NCBI RefSeq assembly: GCF_014199595.1
Contig: NZ_JACHNX010000012.1
Location: 1-64,000 of the forward strand
DNA: 64,000 nucleotides
Direction: 5' to 3'
Source: Sphingomonas yabuuchiae
GTDB taxonomy: Bacteria; Pseudomonadota; Alphaproteobacteria; Sphingomonadales; Sphingomonadaceae
Shown here piece after piece: positions 51,034 to 63,111 of the stretch. The notes beneath the pieces were generated by a model. The model made no database searches and was not told the DNA's origin. It saw only the letters and a list, made by a program, of their open reading frames with translations. Each line of letters opens with the position of its first letter. Position 1 is the first letter of the stretch. The translations under genes and the position numbers were made by a program.

Positions 51034-51543
51034 ATGGACAAAAGGTTAATTTCTGCCGTTATCATTTCCAGCGTTGCTGTTGCGGGCTTTGCAGCGGCTC
51101 CAGCCTCGGCGCAGGACTATTATGGCCGTGACGGCTATCGCCAGCAATATCAGGGCGATGGGTACGACTATGACCAGGACGCGCGCTATCAGAACCAACT
51201 GCGGCAACGCCAAATCCAACGCTCCGAGCGGCAGCGCCGCGCACAGTATCAGTATGACCAGCGTTACGCACGCAATGGCTACGAGAGCTATCAGTACGAT
51301 CAGGGCCCGTATTACGCCGATCGCGGTGCCTATGCCGAGCGCCGCACCTACTATCAGGGTCAGCGCTGCCGTTCGGGCACCACTGGTACGATCGTCGGAG
51401 CGATTGCGGGTGCATTGCTTGGTCGCGAGATCGGACGTGGTGGCCCCTATGACCAACCGAGCACGACCGGCTTGATCCTCGGCGCTGGCGGCGGTGCGCT
51501 GGCCGGCCGGGCCATCGAACGCAGTGGCAATGACTGCCGCTGA
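51034..51543 (+). CDS. Exported Gln/Tyr-rich glycine-zipper protein
   Basis: The 169-residue protein has a signal peptide (cleavage near ASAQDY), a long Tyr/Gln/Arg-rich middle (residues 27-115), and a C-terminal glycine-zipper membrane motif (GTIVGAIAGALLGREIGRGG). Two Cys (RCRSG and DCR) frame the zipper. Such 2TM glycine-zipper proteins occur in envelope stress settings; the function is unknown. The next gene encodes another Tyr-rich exported protein. Confidence 0.78.
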   Translation: MDKRLISAVIISSVAVAGFAAAPASAQDYYGRDGYRQQYQGDGYDYDQDARYQNQLRQRQIQRSERQRRAQYQYDQRYARNGYESYQYDQGPYYADRGAYAERRTYYQGQRCRSGTTGTIVGAIAGALLGREIGRGGPYDQPSTTGLILGAGGGALAGRAIERSGNDCR

Positions 51544-51566
51544 CAGTCGTTAGAGAGGAAGGCATC

Positions 51567-51920
51567 ATGTTCAGCATTCGCAAGCTCGCGATGGCAGCGA
51601 GCATCGCTACCGCTTCGACGATCGCACTCGCCGCGCCGGCGTCGGCACAGACCTTCGGCGGCTTCAGCCTCAGCTTCGGCTCGGGCGGGTATGGCGGCCA
51701 AGACTACGATTACGACGACGATTACTCGTCCAACGGATACTACGCCTACCGCTCGCCCCAGTATCAGCCCTATTACCAATACCAGCAGCGGGACTATCGC
51801 TGGCAGGAATGGCAGCGGCGCCAGCAGTTGCAGCGCTGGCGTGCCGAGCAGCAGCGGCGGCTCTACTGGGAGCGCGTTCGTCGCGAGCGGGAACAGTGGC
51901 GCTACGACGACGACTATTGA
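51567..51920 (+). CDS. Exported Tyr-rich basic protein of unknown function
   Basis: A 117-residue protein with a signal peptide (cleavage near ASAQTF), a Gly/Tyr/Asp-rich middle (GGYGGQDYDYDDDY) and a C-terminal helix rich in Arg, Gln and Trp (WQEWQRRQQLQRWRAEQQRR). It starts 23 bases after the glycine-zipper gene and is probably cotranscribed. The acidic and basic halves suggest interaction with itself or with the previous protein. No family is recognised. Confidence 0.72.
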   Translation: MFSIRKLAMAASIATASTIALAAPASAQTFGGFSLSFGSGGYGGQDYDYDDDYSSNGYYAYRSPQYQPYYQYQQRDYRWQEWQRRQQLQRWRAEQQRRLYWERVRREREQWRYDDDY

Positions 51921-52441
51921 GGCCAGACGATCGTTCGCACCCGGCGTTCAAATAGCGTCGGGTGCGCGTCGCTTCTTCATTTGTCTAGCGGGTTGCTCGT
52001 CCGACGTCTTCCGCGTCCCATTCGGTGAGGTAGACGAGAGGTGGCCAGCAGGTGGTTATACCGGTAGGCTGGCCGTGGTGTTCTTGCAAGCCGCCTTACC
52101 ATAAGGGCCTAATCTTCGGCGGAGATAAAAAGCTGTGCGCTGGCTGACACTCAGCGGCGATATTGACCAGTACTTTACACCGGCTGAAAAATCAATGCTT
52201 GTTGATTCACTTATTCTTTAATTGGACCCAGTATGGAGGCGTGGCCAGCTCGATACTGGGTCTTGGCTTATTTCAACAATCAGACTTTAAAATATTATAT
52301 CAAATGATTCAACATAATTTATGTAGAAATCGTGAGTAAACTCTCTTACGAGTAAGAATCTCGCCGGTTGAACCGAGTAGACATGTTTTTTCTGGTCAGT
52401 GATTATCGGCATGATTCTCTGCCAAATTATTTCTCACAATG
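51921..52441. other. AT-rich intergenic region with inverted repeat
   Basis: Both flanking genes end here. From about 52190 to 52440 the sequence is strikingly AT-rich against the rest of the window. GACCCAGTAT (52224-52233) and ATACTGGGTC (52252-52261) are a perfect ten-base inverted repeat with an 18-base spacer. No open frame of note is seen. The segment may be a junction left by insertion, or hold bidirectional terminators. Confidence 0.45.
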
Positions 52442-54712
<2,271 letters not shown>

Positions 54713-55120
54713 CGCCATACCCTTTCGCTTCGGATTTTTTCCCGGCCTAACCCGGAGGATATTGAGGTGAAAGAGTTTGGGGGCACCGAGATTCTAAAAT
54801 CGGGTTTAGTTTTGAATGCTTATGAGGATGAATGGCTGACCTAATCGTCACTAGTGCAAATAGCTGTTTCCTACTATCCAAAGCGGCTACAGCCAACGTT
54901 AGGTAACTGGAAGATCTACGTTTTCGCGATTAGACCTCTGTGGGCGGCTGGGTGGACGTCGAGAGTCTGTCAGGGAGTGCCCCCTACAGCGCTTGCAAGA
55001 GCCTGGATGACGGTACGCCTTCGCACGCGGAGCAGCATTGTAATTCCATCGACCCAAAATTAGTCGTCTGTCGAACCCAACCCGATTGACGTTGCCTCGG
55101 TGTAGGCATGGGAGACCACT
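54713..55120. other. Divergent promoter region of katG and the efflux operon
   Basis: About 400 bases with no gene. It must carry the promoters of katG (left) and the outer-membrane-factor gene (right). A segment near 54790-54815 is AT-rich with the repeated element TAAAATCGGGTTTAG, but no operator can be named with confidence. Confidence 0.4.
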
Positions 55121-56377
55121 ATGCGCGCCTTGGCTCTGGCCGGCTCGGTTTTGATCGCAGCCACCCCCGCGGCTGCCCAGACGACGAATTCGATTACGCT
55201 CGATGCCTTGGTCCAGGATGTCATCGCGAACAATCCCGAGCGGCAATTCTATCAGCGGCAGATCGAAACCGCCGGCGTCGAGCGGAACGCGGCCGGACGC
55301 TGGGCCGATCCGGAGGCTGTGGTCGAGTTCGGCCAGCGGCGTGCGCAGAACCTCGCCAACAATGCGGTAACCGGTGAGGGACGGACATATGCCGTGTCGG
55401 TGGTCCAGCCGATCGAGTTCGGCGGCCGGATCGCATTGCGGCGTGCGATTGCCGATCGTCAGGTTTCACTCGCCCGTATCGGTTTGCAGCAATTCGACGC
55501 AACACTCGCCGCACGCGCCCGATCGATCGGCTATGGATTGTTTGCGGCAGACGAGAAGGCTGCCGCCGCGCGTGAGGTGGCGGGGCGGATGCGCACGCTC
55601 GCCCGTGTCATCGTTTCACGTGATCCCGCCGGTCCCTCGCCGCAGCTCGAGGCGGCATCGTTGGTTGCCAGCGCGATCAGCGCAGAGCGGTCAGCGGCGA
55701 TGGCCGATGCCGAAGCGAACTCATTCCTTTACGAACTGAATCAGCTACGCGGAGCGCCCTTCGCTGCGCGTATTCGCATCGTTCGTCCGGATATGTCGCT
55801 CCCGGCACTTCCCGCGGGCCCGCTTCTGGCCGCGAACGCCGCGCAGAATAACTTCGAACTGAAGTCGCTGCGCGCCCAGTTCGAGCAGCAGGGACTGCGT
55901 GTCGATCTGGCGAAGAAAGCGCGTATCCCGATCATCAGCGTTGGCCCCTACTTCGACCGTGCGCGATCGGACATTCGCGAAACGAATTATGGCGTCCGCT
56001 TGTCGACCACACTCCCCTTGTGGAATCGGCAGGCGGGCGACGTCGCAATCGAGCAGGGTAGACAAGCGCAGGCTAATGCAACGCTGATCAACGCCGAGCG
56101 GCGAATTCAGCGCGACGTATTTGATCAAGCTGCTCAATATGAAGCGAAACGTGAGGCGCTGACGAAATGGGACGGCGAGAGCCCCAAGCGCTTCGCGGAA
56201 GCCGCTGCCGACGCTGACCGGAATTATCGGCTCGGCGCGATCCCACTGACGACGTACACCCAGATGCAGCAAAGCTACATGGACGCCGTAAACGCAGTGC
56301 TCGACACCCGACGTGAAGCGTTGGAAGCGCTTCTGCAGTTGCGCGCCCTCAATGGCGGGACGCAGCTCGCGCGATGA
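55121..56377 (+). CDS. TolC-family outer-membrane factor of an RND pump
   Basis: The 418-residue protein has a signal peptide (cleavage near AAAQTT) and the helical repeats of outer-membrane efflux proteins (CusC/CzcC group; FELKSLRAQFEQQGLRVDLAKKARIP, here ELKSLRAQFEQQGLRV). It should form the exit duct for the RND pump in the next gene, whose start overlaps its stop. The ATG is at 55121. Confidence 0.85.
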   Translation: MRALALAGSVLIAATPAAAQTTNSITLDALVQDVIANNPERQFYQRQIETAGVERNAAGRWADPEAVVEFGQRRAQNLANNAVTGEGRTYAVSVVQPIEFGGRIALRRAIADRQVSLARIGLQQFDATLAARARSIGYGLFAADEKAAAAREVAGRMRTLARVIVSRDPAGPSPQLEAASLVASAISAERSAAMADAEANSFLYELNQLRGAPFAARIRIVRPDMSLPALPAGPLLAANAAQNNFELKSLRAQFEQQGLRVDLAKKARIPIISVGPYFDRARSDIRETNYGVRLSTTLPLWNRQAGDVAIEQGRQAQANATLINAERRIQRDVFDQAAQYEAKREALTKWDGESPKRFAEAAADADRNYRLGAIPLTTYTQMQQSYMDAVNAVLDTRREALEALLQLRALNGGTQLAR

Positions 56378-59300
56378 ACAGTTGGCTCCGCTACGTCACC
56401 CACCACCGGCTCGCGGTCGCCCTGGTCACCGCGTTGGTCGCGACGATCGGTCTATGGTCGTTTGCGAACCTGCAGATCGATGCCATTCCCGACATCACGG
56501 GGGTCCAGGTCCAGATCAATACGCAGGTGCCGGCACTGGCCCCGGAGGAGATCGAGCGGCTGGTCACGCAGCCGATCGAGCGTGCGATGGGGGGGCAGCC
56601 CGGTCTTGACCAGACGCGATCACTGACGAAGACGGGCCTCAGTCAGGTCACGCTTCTCTACAAGGACGGGACCGACCAGCTGAAAGCGCGCCAGCTCGTT
56701 ACGGAACGCCTGACCGCCGTCCAAAATCAGCTGCCGCCTGGCAGTACACCGCAGCTGGCGCCCATCACGACCGGTCTCGGGGAAATCTATTATTACACGC
56801 TTGAATGGCGCCGTCCCCCACCAGGGATGGACCAGCAGCGCCAGCTTATGGAGCTGTACGAGGCTCAGGAATATACCGTCCGCCCCATGATGCGTGCCGT
56901 CCCCGGCGTCGCTGACGTCAACACGAATGGCGGGTTGGAGGAACAGTTCGTCGTCCAGCCGGATCCGGTGCGGTTGACGATGCACGGTGTTACGGCGGGG
57001 GAGCTCGCGGCCGCTGTTTCAAAGAACGTCGAGAACGCTGGCGGCGGGATCATTCGCCGCGGTGCGGAACGTTTCACGGTTCGGACCGATGCGCGGGTGA
57101 TGAACGCGACGCAGATTGGCGCCATCCCCGTGAAGTTTGCAGCCGGCGTACTTCCAATACAGGTACGCGACCTTGCCGATGTCGTGATTTCATCGGCCCC
57201 ACGTCAGGGCGCGGCGACGCAAAACGGCCGCGAAACCGTCCTTGGCACAATCATGATGCTGGTCGGGCAGAACAGTCGCGAAACTGCTGTCGCCGTCGAA
57301 CAGGCACTGCCCGGCATCCAGGCCGCGATTCCCAAGGGTATGGTGATCGATCGTCAATACAGCCGTGCCGACCTGGTCGAACGCACGATTTCTACTGTCG
57401 AGCACAATCTGGGTGAAGGTGCCCTTCTCGTTGCCGTTGTCCTGCTCCTGGTGTTGGGCAATTGGCGCGCGGCATTGATCGTGGCACTCGTCATTCCGCT
57501 CGCCTTCCTCGTCACCGTAACGGGTATGCGGACGATCGGCGTCTCAGGAAATCTGATGAGCCTCGGTGCGCTCGACTTCGGCCTGATCGTCGACGGGGCG
57601 ATCGTGGTGGTCGAGAACAGCTTGCGCCTTCTCGCCGTTCGCCGGCGTGAAAAGGGTGAGGACCTTACCAGCGAAGAGCGTCGGGAGACGGTCGCACATG
57701 CTGCGCGCATGGTTGCCCGCCCGACGTTCTTCGGCATCGCCATCATCGCGCTGGTTTACGTCCCGGTGCTCAGCCTCGGTGGCGTCGAGGGCAAGCTGTT
57801 CCAGCCGATGGCTCAAGCGGTGATGCTGGCGATCGTTGCGGGGCTCGCCTGGACCTTCACGATTGTCCCGGCGCTATCGGCCTGGCTCCTGCGCGCGCCG
57901 GCAGGCAGCGATGATACGGAGCATCACAAGGGCTTCGTTGGCGTCGCCGAACGTGCCTACACGCCGGTTTTGGAACGCGCGCTCGGCCATCCCGCCCTGC
58001 TCGCCATCGGCGCGCTTGCGCTGCTCGCGGCGACCTTTCTCGTCTTCAAGACATTGGGCTCCCAATTCACTCCCAGGCTCGACGAGGGCGCGATCACGGC
58101 GATGGTGTACCGACCGGTCGGCATGTCGCTCGAACAGAGCCTGGCGATCGAGAAGCAGACCGAGATCGCTATCCGTCGCGCATATCCCCAGGTCACGCGT
58201 ACCTTCTCGCGGATCGGCACCAGTGAGGTCGCGACCGATCCGATGCCGCCCGACCAGAACGACCTCTACATCTTCTACGGCCCGATGAAGGACTGGCCGA
58301 CCGGCGACGGCATGCCCACAACGAAGCAGGAGCTTGTCGCCGGCATCCAGAAGGTGGCTCAGCAAGTCTACAAAGGCCAACACTTCGAGTTCGCCCAACC
58401 GATCGAGATGCGCTTCAACGAGATGCTGGAGGGCGTTCGAGCCGATGTGTCGGTCAAGGTCTTTGGCGACGATTACGACACGTTGGAAAAGGCAGCGACA
58501 AAGGCCAAGGCGATTCTTGAGAAGCTGCCTGGCACGGCAGGCGTCGCATTCGAAACGGCTGGCCGCCCGAAGAGCATCGTCGTTCAACTCGATCACGCAG
58601 CACTGTTGCGCCTCGGCCTTGGCACCCAGGCCGTAAACGAGGCGATACGGGACGCGCTGGCCGGAGCGGAAGTCGGCTTCATCCCTCATGGTCCTGCCCG
58701 CCACATGATCGTCATCCGTATGCCCGAGAGCCTGCGCGCTGATCCCTCGGCGATCCTGGCCTTGCCCTTGCGCGTCGGCGATTATGGGATGGTCCCCCTG
58801 TCTCGCGTTGCGCGCCTTCAGGAAACAAGGATCGTCGAGCCCATCCTCCACGACGACGCCAATCGTCGTGCCGCGTTGATGGTCAACCTGTCGACCAGCG
58901 ATCTCGAAGGCTATGTCCAGAAGGCAAAGGCTGCGATTGACGGGCAGGTGAAGCTGCCTCCCGGTTACCGGATTGAGTTCGGCGGCCAGTATCATCAGTT
59001 GGAAGCAGCGCAGAAGCGTCTGTCGATTGTCGTCCCCGCCGCACTGATCCTGATCTTCGCGTTGGTCTACGCAGCGCTTGGCAGCGTCCGGGAGGCGGCA
59101 ATTGTCTATACAGGAATACCGTTTGCGGTGACGGGCGGCGTGCTGGCCTTATGGCTTCGTGGCATGCCGTTCTCGATTACCGCTGCGATCGGTTTCATTG
59201 CGCTGTCGGGTATCGCAATGCTTAACGGCCTCGTCCTGATTGACCATATCAACAGCTTGCGTGATGGCCGGGAGGGCGATCCGCTACCTGTCGAGGACGC

Positions 59301-59541
59301 TGTTCGGCAGGGTGCGCACGACCGCTTGCGTCCCGTGCTGTCGACAGCACTCGTTGCCTCTGTCGGCTTCATTCCGATGGCAATAGCGACAGGGGCAGGT
59401 GCAGAAGTGCAGCGTCCGCTCGCTACCGTAGTCATCGGCGGCATCATCACTTCGACGATCCTGACGCTGCTGCTGCTCCCGAGCCTGTACGCCTGGATCG
59501 AGCATCACTCGACGAAGGCGGCTACCCCAGCATCTGAGTGA
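56374..59541 (+). CDS. Heavy-metal RND efflux pump (CzcA/CusA type)
   Basis: A 1055-residue inner-membrane pump with the heavy-metal RND signature in the fourth membrane segment, DFGLIVDGAIVVVEN near residues 398-412. It has two large periplasmic loops and about twelve membrane segments. The DxxxD-type acidic residues needed for proton coupling are present, which suits the Czc (Co/Zn/Cd) or Cus (Cu/Ag) subgroup; the metal cannot be told. No periplasmic adaptor (CzcB/CusB) gene is found next to it, although such pumps need one. It may borrow an adaptor from elsewhere. Confidence 0.9.
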   Translation: MNSWLRYVTHHRLAVALVTALVATIGLWSFANLQIDAIPDITGVQVQINTQVPALAPEEIERLVTQPIERAMGGQPGLDQTRSLTKTGLSQVTLLYKDGTDQLKARQLVTERLTAVQNQLPPGSTPQLAPITTGLGEIYYYTLEWRRPPPGMDQQRQLMELYEAQEYTVRPMMRAVPGVADVNTNGGLEEQFVVQPDPVRLTMHGVTAGELAAAVSKNVENAGGGIIRRGAERFTVRTDARVMNATQIGAIPVKFAAGVLPIQVRDLADVVISSAPRQGAATQNGRETVLGTIMMLVGQNSRETAVAVEQALPGIQAAIPKGMVIDRQYSRADLVERTISTVEHNLGEGALLVAVVLLLVLGNWRAALIVALVIPLAFLVTVTGMRTIGVSGNLMSLGALDFGLIVDGAIVVVENSLRLLAVRRREKGEDLTSEERRETVAHAARMVARPTFFGIAIIALVYVPVLSLGGVEGKLFQPMAQAVMLAIVAGLAWTFTIVPALSAWLLRAPAGSDDTEHHKGFVGVAERAYTPVLERALGHPALLAIGALALLAATFLVFKTLGSQFTPRLDEGAITAMVYRPVGMSLEQSLAIEKQTEIAIRRAYPQVTRTFSRIGTSEVATDPMPPDQNDLYIFYGPMKDWPTGDGMPTTKQELVAGIQKVAQQVYKGQHFEFAQPIEMRFNEMLEGVRADVSVKVFGDDYDTLEKAATKAKAILEKLPGTAGVAFETAGRPKSIVVQLDHAALLRLGLGTQAVNEAIRDALAGAEVGFIPHGPARHMIVIRMPESLRADPSAILALPLRVGDYGMVPLSRVARLQETRIVEPILHDDANRRAALMVNLSTSDLEGYVQKAKAAIDGQVKLPPGYRIEFGGQYHQLEAAQKRLSIVVPAALILIFALVYAALGSVREAAIVYTGIPFAVTGGVLALWLRGMPFSITAAIGFIALSGIAMLNGLVLIDHINSLRDGREGDPLPVEDAVRQGAHDRLRPVLSTALVASVGFIPMAIATGAGAEVQRPLATVVIGGIITSTILTLLLLPSLYAWIEHHSTKAATPASE

Positions 59542-59643
59542 TCGATCTGTGGTCGGTTCCGGGCGCTTCCACCTTACACCCTGTGGAGGCGCTCGGTCAC
59601 GGCGAATGACGTAGGTGGCGATGAATTCAAATACTGGCCAGTT

Positions 59644-60354
59644 TTAGACCACGGTGCCGGTAAGAGCGCCGATCAGCGCTGTCATCCCCATGGCGAGGGC
59701 ACCGAGCAAGACCACCCGGAGCATGGCTCGGCCAGCAGGGGCGCCTCCTGCCCTGGCACCGAGCGCGCCCAGCAGGGCGAGCAATACGAGCGCTGTTACC
59801 GGCACTACATAAAGGACGGCGCCATGCGGTGCTAGGGCTGCAAGCACCGGCAGGATGGCCCCTGCGGCGAACGCCAGTGCAGACGACACCGCTGCCTGCA
59901 GGGGCAGTGATTCGCCGTCATCGGCCAGGCCAAGCTCGTCACGGCGATGTGCTCCAAGCGCATCATGCGCCATCATCTGCTCCGCAACCCGATGAGCGAG
60001 GAGTGGTTCGACCCCCCGGCTCTCATAGATCGCCGCCAATTCCCGTGTTTCAGCCGCAGGTGACCGCTTCAGCTCAGCGGCTTCCCGTGCCAGATCGGCC
60101 TTTTCTGTATCCGCCTGTGAGCTCACCGAAACATATTCGCCGGCGGCCATTGCTAGAGCACCTCCGACCAGGGCCGCCACACCGGCGATAAGAACAGTGC
60201 TCGCAGAAGCACCGGGGGCTGCTGCGACACCGACAATGAGACTGGATACCGATATGATGCCGTCATTAGCGCCAAGTACCGCGGCGCGAAGCCAGCCGGT
60301 GCGGTGGACCAGATGATGTTCACCCGGAGCATGGTCGATGGCGTCGGTCGTCAT
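59644..60354 (-). CDS. VIT1/CCC1-family iron/manganese transporter
   Basis: The 236-residue protein has five hydrophobic segments and the family motifs: RAAVLGANDGIISVSSLIVGV near the N-terminus (here LGANDGIISVSSLIVG), MAAGEYVSVSSQADTEKAD, and a cytosolic metal-binding helix with Glu residues. It should move iron or manganese out of the cytosol in the bacterial setting. The ATG at 60354 follows TAGGAAAGCC. Confidence 0.82.
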   Translation of the reverse strand: MTTDAIDHAPGEHHLVHRTGWLRAAVLGANDGIISVSSLIVGVAAAPGASASTVLIAGVAALVGGALAMAAGEYVSVSSQADTEKADLAREAAELKRSPAAETRELAAIYESRGVEPLLAHRVAEQMMAHDALGAHRRDELGLADDGESLPLQAAVSSALAFAAGAILPVLAALAPHGAVLYVVPVTALVLLALLGALGARAGGAPAGRAMLRVVLLGALAMGMTALIGALTGTVV

Positions 60355-60518
60355 TGGCTTTCCTAAAGTATCCTGGACCAAGTAGGCTGCCGGTTGGGCG
60401 GGAATTAGTTTGTATATGGCTCCGCCCGGCGGTTCATGGGTGGTATCGCTACGCTGGATGCGTTGCGACACGAACCTGACGAACACCTGACAAGGCAATG
60501 CCGCATATGATTTAGGAA

Positions 60519-61844
60519 TCAGGCCTTGAGCTGAACTCGAAACAGAGCGCCACCACCTGCTGCGTTTTCAACGCTGACCGTTCCATTATGCGCTTCGGTC
60601 AACCGCTGCACAATGCCAAGGCCGAGGCCCGCTCCGTTAGAGCTGCGGCGATCCTTGCGCCAGAAGCGGTCGAAAACGTGAAGAAGGTCGACCTCCGCAA
60701 TCCCCGGCCCGTAATCACGGACCGCCAGCTGTGGACCCGGTCCCGCGGTTACGTCGATGGGCGTCACGCCAGGCGCGTGTGACAGCGCGTTGTCGATCAG
60801 GTTGCGATAGATGCGGAAAATCGCTTCGGGATGTCCGATCGCCTGCGTGTCGCCTAAGCTCTCGAAACGTAGATCGCGCTGCGCGGCAAACACCTTTGGC
60901 GCCATCGCGGCCACGACGTCTCGGCCGATGTCGGCGAGGTCGATGGCAAGGTGGCCATCGACGGCCAGCGCGTCGGCCTGGGCAAGATCGAGCATCTGTT
61001 CGACAAGACGGGTCAAGTGCCGAGCATCCGCGTGCAGTTCGTCCCGCTGCTTGCCTGCGGGGAGCTGGTCGAGCGACAGCTGCATGATCGACAGCGGCGT
61101 GCGCAACTCGTGCGCGGCATTGGCAGTGAACTCCCGCAGGGTCGCCATCGCTGCATCGAGCCGGCCAAGCGCCCGGTTGACGGCACTGACGAGCGTATTG
61201 ACCTCGCGCGGCTCACTCGGCTCTGAAAGGCGAAGCAGAGTGTTGTCGGGTTCCAGCGCATCCACTTCACGCTCGGCATGGCGAAGCGGCTGGAGTACTC
61301 GCCGAACGGCGAAGACGTTGAACAGTAGCAGCAACAGCGACAACGGGATCAGCGGTAGCAAAACGTGCTGAATGATCTCGTTCACGATCACCGGCACATA
61401 GGGACGGATGCCGTCGCCCTCGAACTGCATCGCCAGCCATCGCCGCTCGTTGCCACGATCGATCGCGCGGACGCCCGATATCCGATAGCCGTGAGGAGTC
61501 TGTTCGCGCCGCGTCCAGTCGACCAGGGTCGACGCACCGTCGATCCCGGCCTGACCCACCCGCCGGAGTTCGGGCGATCCCGGTTCGACATAGCGCGCGG
61601 ACCAGGATTCGGCCCCCGGCGGCCCCGCCAGCAGATCCGGCGATAGAACCCCACCTGCCGGAGCCTTTGCGGCTTCGAGCGTCAGCAGTTCCTGCGCGAG
61701 AGATTCGGGCTGCCGACTGTAGGTGAAGACGACGATCCCGACGTCGAGCGCCGCGAATAGCAGCGTGAACGCCGCCAGACGCGCTGCGATCTGTCGGAAC
61801 AGGGTCGGGGGCCGTCGCCTTGGCCGGACGGTGCCCGACCTACT
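60519..61844 (-). CDS. Sensor histidine kinase of the PepSY/cytochrome b operon
   Basis: A protein of about 441 residues with two membrane segments (about 17-42 and 160-185), a periplasmic sensor region of about 115 residues, a HAMP-like linker, a dimerisation domain with the phosphorylated His in NAAHELRTPLSIM, and the ATPase domain (RNLIDNALSHA, DYGPGIA, GAGLGLGIV). It starts at GTG overlapping the regulator stop. The partner is the adjacent OmpR-type regulator. The signal is unknown; neighbouring redox and metal genes suggest an envelope stress. Confidence 0.87.
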   Translation of the reverse strand, partial: SRSGTVRPRRRPPTLFRQIAARLAAFTLLFAALDVGIVVFTYSRQPESLAQELLTLEAAKAPAGGVLSPDLLAGPPGAESWSARYVEPGSPELRRVGQAGIDGASTLVDWTRREQTPHGYRISGVRAIDRGNERRWLAMQFEGDGIRPYVPVIVNEIIQHVLLPLIPLSLLLLLFNVFAVRRVLQPLRHAEREVDALEPDNTLLRLSEPSEPREVNTLVSAVNRALGRLDAAMATLREFTANAAHELRTPLSIMQLSLDQLPAGKQRDELHADARHLTRLVEQMLDLAQADALAVDGHLAIDLADIGRDVVAAMAPKVFAAQRDLRFESLGDTQAIGHPEAIFRIYRNLIDNALSHAPGVTPIDVTAGPGPQLAVRDYGPGIAEVDLLHVFDRFWRKDRRSSNGAGLGLGIVQRLTEAHNGTVSVENAAGGGALFRVQLKA

Positions 61845-62526
61845 CACCGGATACGCTCGGCGCAAAAAGTGCATAGCCGACGCCGTGCACGGTGCGGACC
61901 TGCACGTCCGCCCCGGCGGCGGTCAGTCGCTTGCGCAGCCGCGATACCGCTGCTTCCAGCGCATTGGGCGTTACCTCCGCATCCATCGCATATAGCGTAT
62001 TCTCGAGTGCCGGCTTGGCGACGACGTGTCCGGCGCGGCGGAGCAGAACCTCAAGCAGGTTAATTTCACGCGGCGTCGCCTCGATCGCCGCGCCGCCCAC
62101 CTCGGCCGACCGTGAGGCACAATCGAGTACGACGTTGCCCGCGGCGAGCTGAGTGCCGAGCGACGCCCCGGGCCGTCGCAGCAGGGCACGGCACCGTGCA
62201 GCGAGTTCGGGAATCTGGAACGGTTTCACCTGATAGTCGTCAGCGCCCGCGTCCAGTCCGGTCACGCGGTCGTCGAGGCCACCTCGCGCCGTTAGGACAA
62301 GGATCGGCGTCGCATTCTTGTCCCGACGGGAGCGGCGGACGATGTCCAGGCCGTCTCCGTCGGGCAGGCCAAGGTCGACCAGTAGCAGGTCATATGTCGC
62401 CACCTTCATCGCCAGCTCGGCGTCCTCGACGGTCTCGACCCAATCGACCGCGAAACCCTGCGGGATCAGACCGTCGCGAACCAGGCTACCGAGCCGGACG
62501 TTGTCTTCAATCAGCAGCAGGCGCAT
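61840..62526 (-). CDS. OmpR/PhoB-family response regulator
   Basis: The 228-residue protein has a receiver domain with the phosphorylated Asp in LLLVDLGLPDGDG near residue 51 and the switch Lys in QVKPFQ. A winged-helix domain (LEVLLRRAGHVVAKPALENTLY, here LRKRLTAAGADVQVRTVHGVGY at the end) completes it. The ATG at 62526 overlaps the cytochrome b gene by 20 bases, so the gene is cotranscribed with the cytochrome and PepSY genes and the kinase. Confidence 0.9.
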   Translation of the reverse strand: MRLLLIEDNVRLGSLVRDGLIPQGFAVDWVETVEDAELAMKVATYDLLLVDLGLPDGDGLDIVRRSRRDKNATPILVLTARGGLDDRVTGLDAGADDYQVKPFQIPELAARCRALLRRPGASLGTQLAAGNVVLDCASRSAEVGGAAIEATPREINLLEVLLRRAGHVVAKPALENTLYAMDAEVTPNALEAAVSRLRKRLTAAGADVQVRTVHGVGYALFAPSVSGE

Positions 62527-63109
62527 GGTCGATGTCGGTCCCCGTTGGTGCACGTTTGTAGCCAGTGACCATCGCCAGCGGCAGGTTTTCCCGGTGCCGT
62601 ACGCTCTCGACGATCGCACCGATGACATGCAGGGCTACCGCGCCGATCAGAACATTGGCGGCAGTTTCGTGCAACGTCTCGACCCAGCCCACACCCCAGA
62701 ATTGGTCGAGCCCCATCATCCATCCGCTGGTCCCCACCGTCGCCAGCAGGACAAGGAGGACGACGATCATCGCGCCCCCGGCCGGGTTGTGACCGATGTA
62801 GCGCGGCTCGCGCCGGGCAGCCATCGCGCGGAAATAGCGCAGCAGCCCGACTGGGCTGGGCACGAAGCTGGCGAACCGTGCGTGACGCCGGCCGATGATG
62901 CCCCAGATCAGCCGGACCGCCAGCGCCGTGACGACGACGTAGCCGACATAGATATGCGGCGTCTCCTCGTGCCGAAGGAACGTCAGGTTGGCGATGACAC
63001 CTCCTGCCACGGTCCAGTGAAAGATGCGGACGATCGGGTCCCAGACCTTGACCCTGCCGCGGTTGCGAACAGGGTCTCGGGAAGGAGCCGCTGGAGCGAC
63101 GTGGTTCAT
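62507..63109 (-). CDS. Cytochrome b/b6-type membrane protein
   Basis: This 200-residue protein has four membrane segments with His residues suitable for haem b ligation (IFHWTVAGG near residues 29-37, and HETAANVLIGAVALHVIG). It is a cytochrome b561-like or hydrogenase-type b subunit that can carry electrons between quinol and a periplasmic partner. It directly precedes the two-component genes and follows the PepSY gene, a grouping also common in other Proteobacteria. The ATG at 63109 begins at NHVAPAAPSR; the longer open frame is not supported. Confidence 0.85.
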   Translation of the reverse strand: MNHVAPAAPSRDPVRNRGRVKVWDPIVRIFHWTVAGGVIANLTFLRHEETPHIYVGYVVVTALAVRLIWGIIGRRHARFASFVPSPVGLLRYFRAMAARREPRYIGHNPAGGAMIVVLLVLLATVGTSGWMMGLDQFWGVGWVETLHETAANVLIGAVALHVIGAIVESVRHRENLPLAMVTGYKRAPTGTDIDHAPAAD

Positions 63110-63111
63110 CG

